A stretch of DNA of 64,000 nucleotides from Diphasiastrum complanatum (GCA_029204225.1 CM055102.1:644839-708838); one strand, 5' to 3'; shown: positions 1-13,019, numbered from the stretch's first letter. The notes: generated by a model not told the origin, from the sequence alone. Made by a program: numbers and translations.

Positions 1-8
1 CATCTGGA

Positions 9-461
9 GTGGATGTGCCATCAGCAGGTGTTGCGGATGCTCGATGGAAGAATTTCTACATTGAGGACGGGTACCTCCTTTATAAAGGAAGAGTATGTGT
101 ACCCAAGGACGGTGACTTTAGGCGCCAAATTCTTAAGGAAAGTCACGACAGTCCTAGTGTCGGGCATCCCGGGATAAAGAGGACCTATGCTCTTGCGAAG
201 AATAAGTTTTATTGGCCTAGTATGCAGAAAGACGTACAGGAGTACGTGTTAAGGTGCACCACATGCCAGGCCATAAAGGCTGAACGTCTCAAGGTAGGCG
301 GGCTCCTCCAGCCACTCGAGATACCCGATGGTAGATGGGAGAGTATCAGGGAAAGGGCATGCCTCCCTTGTTCAACTAGAGCGGTTTTGTTTTCGGAGTC
401 CATCCAAGATGCTCGGAGTAAGTGTGACTCTGTGATACCATTGTCACCCCGACGACTCTAG
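9..461 (+). pseudogene. Ty3/gypsy integrase zinc-binding fragment
   Basis: The reading frame contains the H2C2 zinc-binding head of a chromovirus-type gypsy integrase. The two histidines lie in the stretch ESHDSPSVGHPG and the cysteines in CTTCQ, followed by the usual linker GLLQPLEIP. This domain precedes the DDE catalytic core and binds zinc. After about codon 115 (near 355) the similarity stops at the point where the core should begin, and the remaining 35 residues are unrelated, so the fragment is cut there. The left side runs into the window edge, so more of the pol gene may lie outside. It is a dead remnant. Family assignment is confident; the exact lineage is not. Confidence 0.8.
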
Positions 462-511
462 GAGGTCTGCCTTCCTCACACTGGGCCAGTCTTTCACCAT
501 TACAGACCACC

Positions 512-913
512 ATGTTAGCTCGGTTGATTCGAGCGAAGCCTTTTGTTCCACATGAAATTCTTCTGGCTGAGTTTGCGGTTCAACCTATACATATTGAGGC
601 AACTCTCCAGCTGATCACATATATTCAAAGAGTACAGGCATTGCCAGATACAGACAAACAATACACACAAATTGCATTGTCCTCTTCACACTATCTTCAT
701 GATCAAGGCTCTAGATTATCATTGTTCTCTCAAGCATCTCACCTCCTACTTGAGTCATTTGGTATCTCCATTACAGAGCTTCCCTCAGGCACTCATTTGT
801 ATATCAGACGATTTCTCTATCAAGCATATCTGGAGCAAACTTGGAGTCGCCAATTAGGGGCTAAGTCTGATTTCTACCATGAGTATCAGATCCTCCTACC
901 AGGATGCCATTGA
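512..913 (+). pseudogene. Possible non-LTR retrotransposon ORF2 tail
   Basis: A 133-residue open frame with an alpha-helical, leucine-rich composition (ARLIRAKPFVPHEILLAEF, then YIQRVQALPD). The pattern of a short helix, then 'E.G..P...E.......Y..R...LP', resembles the region after the reverse transcriptase domain in some plant LINE ORF2 proteins. No catalytic motif is present, so this rests on overall resemblance only. It begins about 150 bases after the gypsy scrap ends. It could also be an unrelated spurious frame. Confidence 0.3.
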
Positions 914-1961
914 GATCTCACATCATATCCTTCTTTGTTCGTCTCAACTAAGAGCACATATACATCACAAATAGCGCATGGTTGCACCTTTTTTGTACTA
1001 CTCAGAGATGTTGATTTCTTTCCAAATTATAATTAGACATTATGTGATACAACTTTCCTTATTATTTGGAAACGTTTCATACTCTCCCTTATCACTAGAC
1101 ACTTGACATGTCCTACTCCATCTTATATGCCTTTTGGTATTTCAAAAGACTAATAAAGAGTTCTATCGTTCTCTCTTTCACATTGAGGTTGGGTGGTTTT
1201 AAAGGATTCTACAAGAAGACATGATTGTCAAATGTGTTCCATGGGGGTCACAAAGACGGAGCATTTTATCTTTGTGTCCCCTCTCTACCATGAGATTTGT
1301 GAGATACTATTGGCTCTCTAGGGACTAGCCACTGCCTATGCTCCTTGATATCTTATGAGGATCAAATAGATGTGTCGCCATGATGATCAAAAATAAGACT
1401 CACATTAGTGAAATTTGAAGCACTACCATTGTTGGGGAAGTCGTGATTAGTTGCAACTACTATTGTGATTAGTTGCAACTACCGCTCACAACAAGATTTT
1501 GATGAAGAGAGTAGTTCGAAGGATGGGGCACATGTTCCCACTAGATACTAGTGTAGACAGTCTACAAGTCATACCCCAAGTTGCACACTTCGTCGTGTTA
1601 TCAAGTCATGTCCATCGCGCTCAAGAGCTCAAGAGCAATCTTCTCAACGTACTACATCATCATCAAGAACCACCTCCACTTCAACCACCACTACGTCATT
1701 CTTAAGACCCCATGAATCTACTCCGTAGTCTCATTATATGTCACGAGCCGCATGCTGAATTTGCTAGCTAGGCACTGCAATTAATTACTTGATTTTGGAG
1801 TCATTCTATATGCTCCCATGATATGATAACACAATGGACATGTATTTTTCAATCTTATGTAGCTTTTGGTATAGTTTCCACAAACCGCAGTTCGAAGTTC
1901 GAACATCGAACCATACAAGGCCAAAATTTGAAACCCATGTCCGATTCAGCCCATTTTGTGC

Positions 1962-1965
<4 letters not shown>
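914..1965. other. Unassigned AT-rich stretch
   Basis: No coding region is recognised. A 68-codon open frame at 1499-1705 has no recognisable motif. A tandem duplicate of about 23 bases (gtgattagttgcaactac) sits at 1444-1482. Nothing else stands out. Confidence 0.5.

Positions 1966-2019
<54 letters not shown>
1966..2019. repeat. (GA)27 microsatellite
   Basis: An uninterrupted GA dinucleotide tract of 54 bases. It creates Arg-Glu and Ser-Leu repeat frames on both strands that are not proteins. Confidence 0.97.
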
Positions 2020-2023
<4 letters not shown>

Positions 2024-3851
2024 TTTACTAATGTCTTTTGATGCCAAAAGGCATACATCTCAAGTGTGTGGCATTCAGGGAGCATAGTAACTCCACAAAA
2101 CAGCTAAAGAAAACATAATCTGAAATAGAAATGCAAGCTGAAATACATAATGTCTATCACTATGATAGTCAAAAAAGAGCATTGTATGTGATATCAGCTA
2201 AGACCACTGAAGAAGTCTGTGATACGAGGCCCCGAAAATGACTGCGTTTCAGAAACGCGCTGCATCTATGCTTTGAAGTTTGGCATTTCCTTTGAGAGAG
2301 AGAAGGGGGGGGGGGGAGGGAAGAGAGAGAGAGCATACTTATCACTTACGCAAACCCTAGAGGAAATAGTTCCAAATAAGCAAGAAACCTACAAGAGTCA
2401 CATGAAGATGGTGATGGCAAACAATCAAATTCTAAAGATCATTGGGGAGAGCTAAATTGGTAAGAAATGCGAGGAATCAGAATAATAGATATGGTTAACA
2501 CATGAGACTCGAGAGGAAATGGAAGTAGCAAAAGTTGCAAGAATTAGAATGGATACTGGAAGTGATACAATCCAAGGTTTTCAAGAACACAGTTCAGATT
2601 GGCCAATTTGTGTGTCTGAATTGGCAAAGAATCATCCCAGCTAGGTCTGAACACTCAAATTGTGTTGGCATTGTCTTTTTGGTTTTATTATTGGTTTTAG
2701 AGGTATTTATGATTGGCCTTTTGTTCGGGAACTCTAGATATTACAAAAAAGACTGGTTTGAACCGGTTCATAGTTCGAACCCAGCAGGGCCGATTCGAAT
2801 CGGTTTGAACCAGACGAATCAGCCTGATTCGGATCGGCAGGAAACTCTGAGCTTTTGGTACTTGAAAGACATTGACAGAGGTCTCTCCAAAGGATTGACC
2901 ATGCATAAGAATAAGCTTGCATCTAAAAACAATATTGTTGTCACAGCAAACCAATCTACATGTATAACATTTAAATACATTAGTGCAAAGCCACAAGCAT
3001 ATACATTCTAGAGTTCCGCGCAAATAGTAACAATTTTTATAGGTGCAGTTCTATACTCTTTAAAAAAACATTCCAACTTAACATCATAGTGAAGTTCCAA
3101 AGGTGGGAGCATCCCATTCTGTAGTACCAATGCCCAACGTGCATCAATATAAATATGAAGAGCACATAATGACACAAATTAATTACAGATACAAAAACTC
3201 CTAATATTGTCTTCACATACCAAGGTCGTACACAGTTTCCAGTACAGCACATCGTTGAATTTCCTCGGTAGTTCTGAGAGAATTAGCTCCATCAAAGTAT
3301 TTAAAATACTCTCCTGAAAACCAAATGGCTAGTATCTATTAGTATGTATAAGCAAACAAATGCCCAAAAGATGAATAGACATATGTCATCCACTTATTAA
3401 TAGGCACTCTATTTAAATGGTGTTTTTCCCGCTTGAAAAGGCATAGGGAAGTTTCTAATCTGGAAAAGCATATAGGCTTTCTTTTTAAACGTTGATACAT
3501 AGCTGCTTCATGTCATTCATGAAATTATTTTCCACATGCCCAGAAATAATAGCTTATCCAGGACATAGAATAAGTATAAACGCTTTGTGACTCAATTTCA
3601 GTCTTTCTTTCATTCGTTCACAATAGAATAAAAAGAAAGTAAATATTCTGGTCAAATCAGCAATCCAGGAAAAAATTAGTTTTGCCTTACAGCATTCAGG
3701 AGCAAGTGCAACTTAGATGCATCACTCATCAGCATAAACAATATGCATGTATCATACATAGCCAATAAATGTTAGATTCTTTTCTGGTAAGAACAGGCAC
3801 CATATGAATACTACAATGAAAATGTACTGATGCAAGTGATACCACAGACTC
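2020..3851. other. Unassigned stretch with poly-G and TTCGAA-rich patch
   Basis: No gene is recognised. It holds a run of 12 G at 2305-2316 flanked by GA-rich DNA. A patch at 2755-2838 has several overlapping inverted copies of a TTCGAA/GGTTTGAACC type motif. On the minus strand 3221-3313 has an acceptor (ttttcag) and a donor (GTATGTG) around an open frame and could be a downstream or untranslated exon of the gene to its right; that exon call is weak. Confidence 0.4.
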
Positions 3852-6594
3852 TCATATTGCTATAGATTCTTCCTCGACTGAGCCTTGAGAAAAGGACTCA
3901 GGAGACTTGGGACTAAAAGTAGTTGTTTCAAAGAGCATGGCAACACCTTCAACAAGCATTGTTAGCTGTACCTATAAGAGAATTACCAGCAACACCATGC
4001 AAAAACTGATATCGGAAAAACAATTTTTCAACAAAACTTCAAAAATCGAATACATGAGCACGTCTTGCAGAAAGCTTCAACAAGTAATAATTTTTTGCAT
4101 AAACTGGAAACATAATAAAAAATATGGCCACAAGGACGCATCCGAAGGTGAAACAAAACGGAGCTAGAAGAGCATGTCAACAGGTCACAAGAGGACAAAA
4201 AAAACCAACAGCCATCTGCATAAAATCTCCTTAAACTTATTCCCTGTATGACAGTCTAAGAAACAGATCATAAGCCATAGCAGGATATACTTAAACATTT
4301 CAACAGAAAATGAGGCGGATAGAAACAAATTTTTCTAACTGCCTGTGATGTGCAATCCTGGAAAGAATACATGCTGCAAGATGAATGCTTTATAACTCCT
4401 TAGTACAGTTGCTCAACAGGGCTAAACATTGAAATGAACCTCAACCAGGGATTCATAATCTTCTTCTCAAACAGAACTTGTCATTCACCAAAGTGAATCC
4501 AACTCACTCGAAGACCGTTTGATAATAGAGGTGAGAATTTCCTACAGTGAGAACACAATAATGAATGTTGCAGATCAGCTTAACGATGGAGAAACAGGCG
4601 AGAGCAACATAACTAACATGAGCTGAAGATGCACTGAAAGTAATCTTAAAACAGAAAGTATCATCAGGAATGGAAATGATCAGAATGAGTTGATTTAAAA
4701 ACAGGCTTTTGATATTTTCCAGAAAATTATGGCTTATTTCCTTGTACAGACAGCCCATTTTTTTCCAAGAACTACATCAATGATACATCTATACATCTTT
4801 AAATTCAGACAGTATCTTATTCTTCTCAATCTGCTCCTGATCTAAGTCTACAGAGTTAGTACCCGACATAACAAAGGAGGTGTGCAATCTTCAACATAAT
4901 GATAAAATTTGATCATATCACAGGACATTCAACCTTGCGATTTACTTAGCATAAGGTAAAGTCTAGCATGTATCTGAAGTGCTAATGTTTAGATGTTCAG
5001 CTTCCTGGTTTGCTATGTACAGAGTCTTTGTGTTGACTCAAGGGCACGTAAAAAAACTGCCTCACAGCAGAATATCTCATGAAGCAAAGTTGTCATAACA
5101 TTGGCACCTTTCGGAATTAAGTGGTGATATCAGGGCATTCCTCATCCCCAAAGTGAATAAATAGAGACTCTTCATAAGGCAGAAGAGGGTTTCAGAAGTA
5201 ATGAAGAGCACAAATTCCCCCTCAAAGGTCAGACGAAAGCAGTTTTTAAGAGTTTGCGTGCTGAGCAAAGGTATTCTACAGGGAGGCCAACTGTTGACTG
5301 GCCTCACTATCGTGGCAAGACTGATATCATAGTCCCAGGTGGAAGAATGACAAGGTGCAGCATATCTCCGTCAAAGAACAGTCAAGAAAGGCGACGCAAA
5401 ATATAGAGACATGAAAATCCCCTTCATTTTACTTAGGTCTAAGCCAGCAATATGACAAGAGAATCCCTGATTACATTCAGTGCTGTTAGATTCAACGTAA
5501 TCTTGACACCTGTAGCTACTTCAAAACTACCGTTCACCTTAATGATACCAACATCACGGGATTACAGCACCGTTTACTACGGAGACTAGATGGAGCCAAA
5601 AAGGCCAAAGAACAGATTGAATCAAGTTTTTAACGAGATAGATCTAGAAAGCCAGAAACAACAAAGCGTGAAAACAGTCCAAATTTCGACAGATTTCAAC
5701 GGCCAAACAGTTTCAAATCTAGATTATGTTCCAACGCTCAAAACGTTTTCCTAATTAACGGTTTCACACATGAGAACGTAGAGACACAGTCGCAAAATAG
5801 CCTTCATGCATGCTTATACGAGTTCATTCACATATCATAACTCGTCACTACACAGCAGATCCAAGCCGGTCTTCACCAAAGTTTGATTCTGGAGATGAAA
5901 CAAACAGTTTATATCGATTATTTGCCAGAACTACCATACATCTTCAAGATTAACCACAAGCTGAAACAGCTTCCTAACGACTACTGGCAACTTTCTAAAC
6001 TAAAGACCACCTATTATCATAGCGTCTTCAAGTAGACGAACAGGACTCGAATCTTCAGCCTTGTTTTATGTGTTGGTGAATTCTAACTACGCAGTTGAAA
6101 TTGTTACCAGCCAAGTTAAGTTTCTTACACAAACACAAGCACGATTCTCCTGACCATAAAAGAAAATATGCATATCTGGAAATATGGCGCTGATCAGATC
6201 ACAACAGGAAACATGCAAGTCAAAAAATAAAAGAAATGATTCGATAGAAAGAGAAAATTGATGCATGCAACAAGATGATAAAACTTGAAGATGCTTGTAG
6301 GCTTGTGGTGCTTACATGAGTAGCATCAGACAAACCAGCCTTGACTAAGAGCTTCAGTAGCACGTTTTCAAAGGCGGAGAAAGCCTCTTCTCCCCATTTT
6401 TCGGTGTAAATTTGTCTAACTTCTGCGTGAAGCCCTGGTTGAAAATTCTTGCAGCAGGAAGGACTCCTCGATTCTGTCTGCAGAAGGCTAACAACAAAGC
6501 ACTTCAAGTTTTCAATGGTTGCATGAAGACATGCTTCTGAAACCGTAGCTTCTAAAGCACTGAGAAAACTCTTGTGAGGCTCAAAGACACACCT
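3852..6594 (-). CDS. Possible resident gene, last two coding exons, function unknown
   Basis: Two minus-strand segments look like real exons. The upstream one, 6594-6316, is 93 codons between a tatccttgcag acceptor and a CAT|GTAAGC donor. It is rich in helix formers (KSFLSALEATVSEACLHA, EKWGEEAFSAFENVLLKLL). The downstream one, 3971-3852, follows a ctcttatag acceptor and ends in a TGA after an acidic, serine-rich tail ending EEESIAI. The donor and acceptor are both phase 0, so the joined frame stays open across a 2.3 kb intron. The downstream end of the upstream exon and the start of the other read on naturally (LLVKAGLSDATH then VQLTMLVEGVAM). I do not recognise the family. The 5' exons were not found; 6630-6780 minus has an open frame that may belong. 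It could be a decayed copy. Confidence 0.4.
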
Positions 6595-8162
6595 CTGCAA
6601 GGATAGATATTCTGAAACCCCCAAACAAGATTTTTCGGCTGATAACCCCAACATCTCTTAGATAAGGCAGAACAGCAGAACAGCCAAAAGCAGAAAATCA
6701 GAAAAGTCAGATCCAGAAAAACGAGTATGATTCTGCAGGTCAACAAGTAATTTATCCACTGGCTTGCTCCAAGCTCGTTTCTGCAAATAGTGGATCTGAA
6801 CAAGGACTATGAATTCTGCATATACCAAAACAAAAATTTGGTGACTTTGAAATGTAAAAAGGTCTCAAATGCACGAAAAACCCTCCCAGCACCTGTCTGA
6901 GCTTTCTGAAGCAAAAAATACCTTTAAACCCTCAAAAAAAAGCTAGAAAGACAGGGAAAATCATCCAACAGGCACTACGACAGCTCTGGAGCCCCACGAA
7001 ATGGTCGAATAACCCAAATCCAGTGAGAAATGCAGCCACATGCAATGGCAAGAAACAGCAGCCTCATCTTGTAGTGGAAGAAGGGAGTCTACTATTACGT
7101 ATTGTAATGAACGACCAAAGATGCTTGCAATTACAGAGCGGAATAGGCCACCGAGAAATCGTGGCCGAGAAACTCGCCGTCACATTACGAGTTGTAAAGG
7201 GCAACCAAAGCGGGTTGTGCTTTACGAATCGTAATAGGCAGCCGAGAAATCATGGCCGGGAAAAGCCACCGGCGGTCATTAGTTGGTAGGTTTCTGCAGT
7301 TCTTTCTCGTTACAGAAAGAGGGTCACATTCGGCCTTTTGGGCTGGGACCGGTTAGATTTTGGTCAATGTATGACTTGCTTCATTGGTCCCACATCTCTC
7401 TCAAGGGCTAGCAACCAAATCCCCATGACCGAGAAACCGTGGTGAAGCACCGGGCACACCATTCTGATTCCCAACATCGTTTCGAGGGCATACCTCCTAC
7501 ATTTTTAAGTTTATAGAAACCTCAATTGCAGATGGCAACTAGATATACACTCCTCAGATTACTAAAACATAAGCAATGAGTAACCCTTGATTTTGGCGCC
7601 TAAACTTCATGAAGGCATCCCTTTTCAATAGTAATCACATAAACAAAAGCAAGAACGGGAAGATCACGAGCATGGGCACATACTCTAAGGGCATGTTCTC
7701 AGCGACCCACAATATGGACTCTTGGGGGTCATTTTGATTCCGACCCCATCCTAGGATAAAGGTTAGAAATGACTTGTTATTTGCCTCATATCTTTAAAAT
7801 CGTTTTGGGGCTTTGGTATGATGATCAACTTGAAGACCTTCTAAGTAGGCAAGTTTAATAATTTTATATGATAGGTCCATGGGGACAACCTATCTTTAGA
7901 CCGCACCCATCTTGGAAGATGTTGAGCCTACTCAATATATGGTCATCAAATCTCATGTTAATGGGAGCGTGTCCTACGTCTTTTAGACTCAAACCATTGG
8001 AGTAATTTATGCAATCACCGCCCTCAATTGGTTTACCCGATAGAATCATTCATATCTACCACTTCATGATGTAGTGTCTAACTCAAAAGTTGAGCATTAC
8101 CTACTCTTTGGAGCATAACTTTTGTCTATCTAGGTGAGAGACGAGAGTGTAAATCCAATCTC
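6595..8162. other. Unassigned; short dispersed repeat GAGAAATCGTGG
   Basis: No gene is recognised. A motif close to CGAGAAATCGTGGCCG occurs at about 7150, 7232 and, more diverged, near 7430. Small open frames at 7023-7289 have repeat-derived composition and no motif. Confidence 0.4.
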
Positions 8163-8803
8163 TTGGAAGTTAGCTAAGCACCACATGTTGCATAAGAGGT
8201 TCTCCAATGTCCCATAAGCATGTTGCTTGAGTGTAACGAACCAAATATATGGTAAAACATTTAAATGTCTTGTTTAGGGAGTGTGAGATATCAAGTGGGT
8301 GGCTAGGAGGCTGGTTTGGGGGCCTAGCACTCGGCCCACATGGTCAAGCAACCAAGTTTTCTACACAACATCAAAGCCAGCCCCTCTTACAACCCTAACT
8401 AGCCTCGCTTCAAGAAGAGGTTTTGATTATCACCTTCTATGGTGCTTGCTTAAGGGAGGGGCTGTTGGAAGTTAGCTATACACCACCTACAGTTGTGTGA
8501 GAGGTTCCCCAATGTCCCATAAGCATGTCGTTGAATTGTAACGTACTAGTGATGAAACATTTAGATGTTTGCATCCCCCTAACACCATGTTTTGAGGGAG
8601 TGCCTGATATTTAGTGATTGGCTAGGAGGTTGGTTTGGGGACCCACAACACTAGCCCCATAGGGTCAAGCCACTTGATTGCTACATGCGCTTGCAATGGC
8701 AGGATCGTGAAGGCTTAAAGGCTCTAACCATCTAAAAACCCTCACCACCCTTGAATGAGCGTGGAGCCCAACTTGCCTTAGTAGGCATGGTTGGAAGTTA
8801 GCT
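8163..8803 (+). repeat. Tandem duplication, 302 and 326 bp periods
   Basis: The 13-mer ttggaagttagct recurs at 8163, 8465 and 8791. Between them two diverged copies align: both carry 'aggttc.ccaatgtcccataagcatg', then 'gtaacg', 'aaacattta.atgt', 'gggagtg' and 'ggctaggagg.tggtttgggg'. The third copy is only the first few dozen bases. The copies look about 70-75 percent alike by eye, so the duplication is old. No coding frame runs through it. Confidence 0.75.
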
Positions 8804-11800
8804 CTCCCATAGCGGAGCAGCACCTACTCTTCAAACCATAACTAGCATGGCCTATACAATGAATGTACATCTTGAATGTCATATTTAAAATTATTAGTGG
8901 GAATTAGTTAAATATTATGCACCAAATATATTTATGTCATTAATCATGGTGAACTCATTTTCCCTTGTGCCCCTTAGAGGACTTTTATTGCCTCCCACAA
9001 GTTATCTTAAAAGAACATGCAATCTCCTCACGTGAAGGACTCTTGTGAAACGAACTTAGTGAAATTGAAGAACATTTATGTTGTACCCATGTCAAACAAA
9101 AACATCGATTGTTTAACATCCAATCTAGGGCTCAAATCCCATCACCTTTGAGTGGCACCAAAAGCCCAAGGTTGGTTCAAGTTGATTCTAGATTGATTAG
9201 CAAGATCTAGTACAGAAGTTGTGGCTTAACCACAATCTAGCATGCTAAGCATCAGAATATGATAGCAATGAATCAATAATGAGCAAAAGTACAAGATATC
9301 AGTGTATTAGCATTAGCCTCAACACGAGTTAGAGAGAGAAAGATAGAGAGATAACAAGCAAAAAATGTGTGGATCCAAAATGGCATGAAATAGCTACAAA
9401 GCTTTGGTTCTTCATCATAAAATATGAGGAGAGCTACACATATTTATGGAGTTTGAGGTAGCTCGAAGTAGAACCACATCCATCCATCATTAAATGACAT
9501 CTAAAGTGACAACTAGAGTCTATGTGACATTTGTCACTTCTCATGCATGAATCTCTACCAACTTTTTCAAGTGTCCTAGTTCTAACTAGAAATGTGCAAA
9601 TCATCATGCATGTGTCCATTACACTTTGTGCATGGCTTGCATGTCACTTTGGATCACTTACAATTAATGCATGTGAATTGCCACGAGTTTCTACTAGCAT
9701 AATTTTGCTAATTCTATGTCTACAAACTATATGCAAGTTGTACTCATCATTCTAGATATGACATATCCATGTAGCTCGAGTTTTATCTAGGCCAAACTTG
9801 GCATTTTGCATTTATGAACAACATACTTGCATGGTACAATATTTGTAGCAAGCCTAAAGTCAAGATGGATTATTTTTCCATTTCAACACAGACTAGGCTT
9901 GGTTTTCATTGCCATAGTAAGACTTTTATCCACCTCGGTTATAGTGGGGAATTTTTCTTTTTCTTCTGGCCATTATTAACTTGCAGTTAAAAGCCTCTAT
10001 TCCAAGCTAACCTCTTCCTAATGTTTCTATTTAGTTGCTTCTAGATGTTGCGCACGTACTTACCTCTATATTATATTGCAATGTAAGCTAATCACATAGT
10101 ATCATTTTTGCACATTTCATCAAGTTACAACCATGTATTGAACTAAGTCGCAATGGAGCCCAAATCTTCCAAATTTTGGAGCACATGGGCTTCTAGATGT
10201 CCCTGTGCATAAATTGACCATGACTTGAGCCTAGGTGTTCAATATTTTCAATGTGGGTTTAGTTACAACCACATGTTAGGCGTAGCAAAAATGAAGCACA
10301 AAGAGTTTCATAGTTCCCTTTATGAGAACAAATTAGGATTTCAACTAGGTTATTCATCACCACATGAATGTTGTTATTTAACTAAGGTAACTACGAGGGA
10401 GACCAATTTGTTTATTGGCACCTAATTTGAATAAGAACCCTGCATTTTATTGAGTTCCTCCAATGTGCCTCTATGTGCTCTCGTAGATCTTGTTTTTACT
10501 TAAGATCATGAGCTTTTGGACTACCAAACTTTTTTTTATAGCCAACAATATACCAAGTGACTATGCACAATATTTACATTTAAGCTTTTCATGAAGTTGC
10601 CAATGGCATTACAACCTTTTGGAGAATCGTGGTCAAAGGCCCTTTGACAACACGACACGAGGTCGAGCTCAAAGTCCATTAATTTTGGTCAAAGCCAAAT
10701 GTCCTAGTGTACCAAACAAGAATCACCTAAAGGAGAGAAGAGTACCACGATCCAAGCCGTTTTGGGGGACAAACTACTATTACTTCAATATAGGTGTTAA
10801 GTCATTTAAATTTTTGCTTATTTTGAGGTCTAACATTTTGAAAATGCCTTGGGACTTTTTGGCATGAGTGGGCATGCTATAGTTACTTATGCAAATTACT
10901 TGTTTGGGCCTTTTTTCTTTTATCATGTTTTAAAGCCTTTATGCATATAAAAAGTTCTCAAGTGGCATGCAACTTCGTGGAAAAACTTTGGCAACTACTT
11001 GATCTATCTATTATCAATATGTGGTCCTCTTGAAGACGTGTAACATTTCATTACTTGTTTTCTTATATGTGATAATTAGTCCAATATTTTATACATAGAT
11101 TGACACCTGAAAAAAGTTTTTAGCATATGTATACTAAGTGATACTATATAGATCCAAAGATATAAAAAGTATGGCATTGCTTACTTTTATTCCGTGTTAC
11201 TTCCTATTCCAATATCTTCAATAGATTAAGATCATACCATGAATACCGTTTTAGGAGAGACACCCTACTTTCATTATACAAAGATGGGAAAATTCATCAA
11301 TGTACAACTAGATGAAACATGAAATGTGAAAGGCAAAAGGCAACCAAAAGGTAATCTAATAAATCTAATGGAAAATGTATATCAAACTAGTTATTCTAAA
11401 GTTATTGTTTAGTTACTTGATATCATTCGATGGATCAAGCTATAGTCGTGAAATGTAGAAGCAAAACATTCAATTGAGCCAAGAATCAAATGAAAGGGAA
11501 AAATTCCTCATGGAGATCAAATTTGAATGTAAAAGCAAGAAATTGGAGACAATGATGGAAACCAGAAGAAAGCAGGAACAAATTAAGTCATTAGGAGAAA
11601 AGTGCTACAAGAAACGGAAAGATCATAGGCAAAGGAAAGACAAATGGCAAGCAAACCATTTTGCCCAGAAACAAGAAGATGAAAATAACTATAATTTATG
11701 TTAAAGCTCAATATGCTCATTGCTACATTAATGTGAAGTGGCACCTCAAGGCATATGACTTCCAAAAAAGAGTAATTCTCATAATTTCAAGAAGTCCATG

Positions 11801-12164
11801 GGTGCAATGAAGTAGGCCATGATGGAAAAATATTATAACATTCATTTCCTACACACTAAGCATTAGAAAAATAACATAATACCAATGTAGCAGATTAAAA
11901 CACTTAGACAAATTTCTCTCACTTTATCTCTCTCAAGGAGAAAAGACATTGACTTATGCCTATAATGACAAAAATGAACTATATACAATACATGTCTTTT
12001 TCATGGGGCAACCTCGCACGGCAAGACTATTGTTACCAAAGCTCAATTCCAACATTTGTCCAAACTAAACCAAATACAAGGTTCACATCTATATTATTCA
12101 AATATAGTACTTAACAGATAAAACCGACTTTTGGTCAATGGCATAAACTAAAGCTTTCATTCCT
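8804..12164. other. Long stretch without a recognisable gene
   Basis: AT-rich DNA with only short open frames. The longest of interest, 11474-11704 plus, is a 76-residue lysine- and glutamate-rich frame with no recognised domain. From about 12,005 the DNA may be the 3' LTR flank of the decayed copia element just to the right (minus strand). Confidence 0.4.
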
Positions 12165-12590
12165 AACACTCTCCTTGAAGCCAAGTTTACTCTCGATATC
12201 TAAAACATAAAGTTTCTCTCTAAACATGTCAAACTCATTCTTATTCAAAGCCTTTGTTAGAATATCAACTATCTATTCTACAATACTTCAATGTAAAACT
12301 CTGTCATCATTGTTAAGTATTCTTTACATAACAATATTTAATCTCTATATGTTTGGTTCTAGCATGATAAATGAGAGTTTTTATAAGATGAATCCCATTT
12401 GTCACATAGGATGATGAGTGTTGATTGATTGTCATAACCATACCAATTCTTGCGCTGCATTCCTCAAGGCCTTATACTCTACCTCGCTAATGGACTTGAC
12501 CAGAGAAACACCCATTCTCAATGTGAAAGACATACTCAAAAGTAGAGCATCTATCATCCACGTTGCTTCATGAATTAGCTTTGACACATG
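12165..12590 (-). pseudogene. Ty1/copia RNase H and pol C-terminus, decayed
   Basis: Read on the minus strand, the segment contains a mutated form of the copia RNase H signature 'SSTEAEY.AL..A..E..W' (here KSISEVEYKALRNAAQELVW, at about 12,430-12,490). Further on it has the pol C-terminus DILTKALNKNEFDMFREKL. These are the last 130 or so codons of a copia polyprotein. Several frameshifts separate the pieces. The C-terminus runs toward lower coordinates, where a 3' LTR would be expected. Confidence 0.75.
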
Positions 12591-12592
12591 CT

Positions 12593-12998
12593 AACCCTCT
12601 TTGACAGGCGGAAGGGCTGCTCACCAACTATATCTACACACCAACCAGTGGAGTCGTTGCCAGGGATAGGTTTCACTAACTAGTTTAGTTGCTTTTTTAG
12701 TTGCTTTTTTAGTTGCTTTTTTAGTTGCTTTTTTAGAGTGTTTTTAGGTGGATTTTGGGTAGAGATAGCTTGTTTTCTGTATTTTCTTGTGCTTGGATTG
12801 TTCACAGCTAGCGAAGTAGGTGTGAGAGGGTAGAGGAGGCCCCATACAGCCTCTAAGGGCTTGGCATCCAGCCAAAAACCTTGAAAACCCCATAAAAACA
12901 GTCAAATCTGCATTTTGGAGGGAAAAGAGGCAAAACTTTCATCAGATTTTGTTTCTTCCAAAACCAGTGGGAACCAACCTTCGCATGACTGATAGCAG
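12593..12998 (+). mobile_element. Tat/Athila-like gypsy fragment: LTR end, primer site, leader
   Basis: The first 55 bases match the last bases of the G1 LTR (ctaaccct..ttgacagg.gga.ggct...tcacca). A primer site TGGAGTCGTTGCCAGGGA follows at 12,649-12,666, one base after the LTR. It is complementary, with mismatches, to the 3' end of plant tRNA-Asp. The remaining 330 bases match the reverse complement of the G1 leader at 49,600-49,910, including 'gggcttggcatccagccaaaaacc' split by small changes. It ends abruptly at a copia fragment. This is a second copy of the G1 family, cut on both sides. Confidence 0.8.
12687..12734 (+). repeat. Tandem 12-mer agttgctttttt x4
   Basis: Four perfect copies of agttgctttttt lie in the gypsy leader fragment. 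The G1 leader has a single copy at the matching place (aaaaagcaaaagcaact on the opposite strand), so this is a local expansion. Confidence 0.95.
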
Positions 12999-13019
12999 CT
13001 CTACTCTCTTATAATGATG

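Noticed and set aside
1823-2085. Open frames made of Arg-Glu or Ser-Leu repeats
   Set aside because: They are translations of the (GA)n tract. The same applies at 18,203-18,516, 50,016-50,373 and similar tracts.
2535-3023. 158-residue plus-strand and 108-residue minus-strand open frames
   Set aside because: They overlap on opposite strands over a patch of TTCGAA inverted motifs. No domain, no splice logic and no family likeness.
3221-3313. Extra exon downstream of the 3.85-6.6 kb gene
   Set aside because: Splice signals look good, but the gene already ends in a stop at 3,852. The segment could be a 3' untranslated exon or chance, so it is not called.
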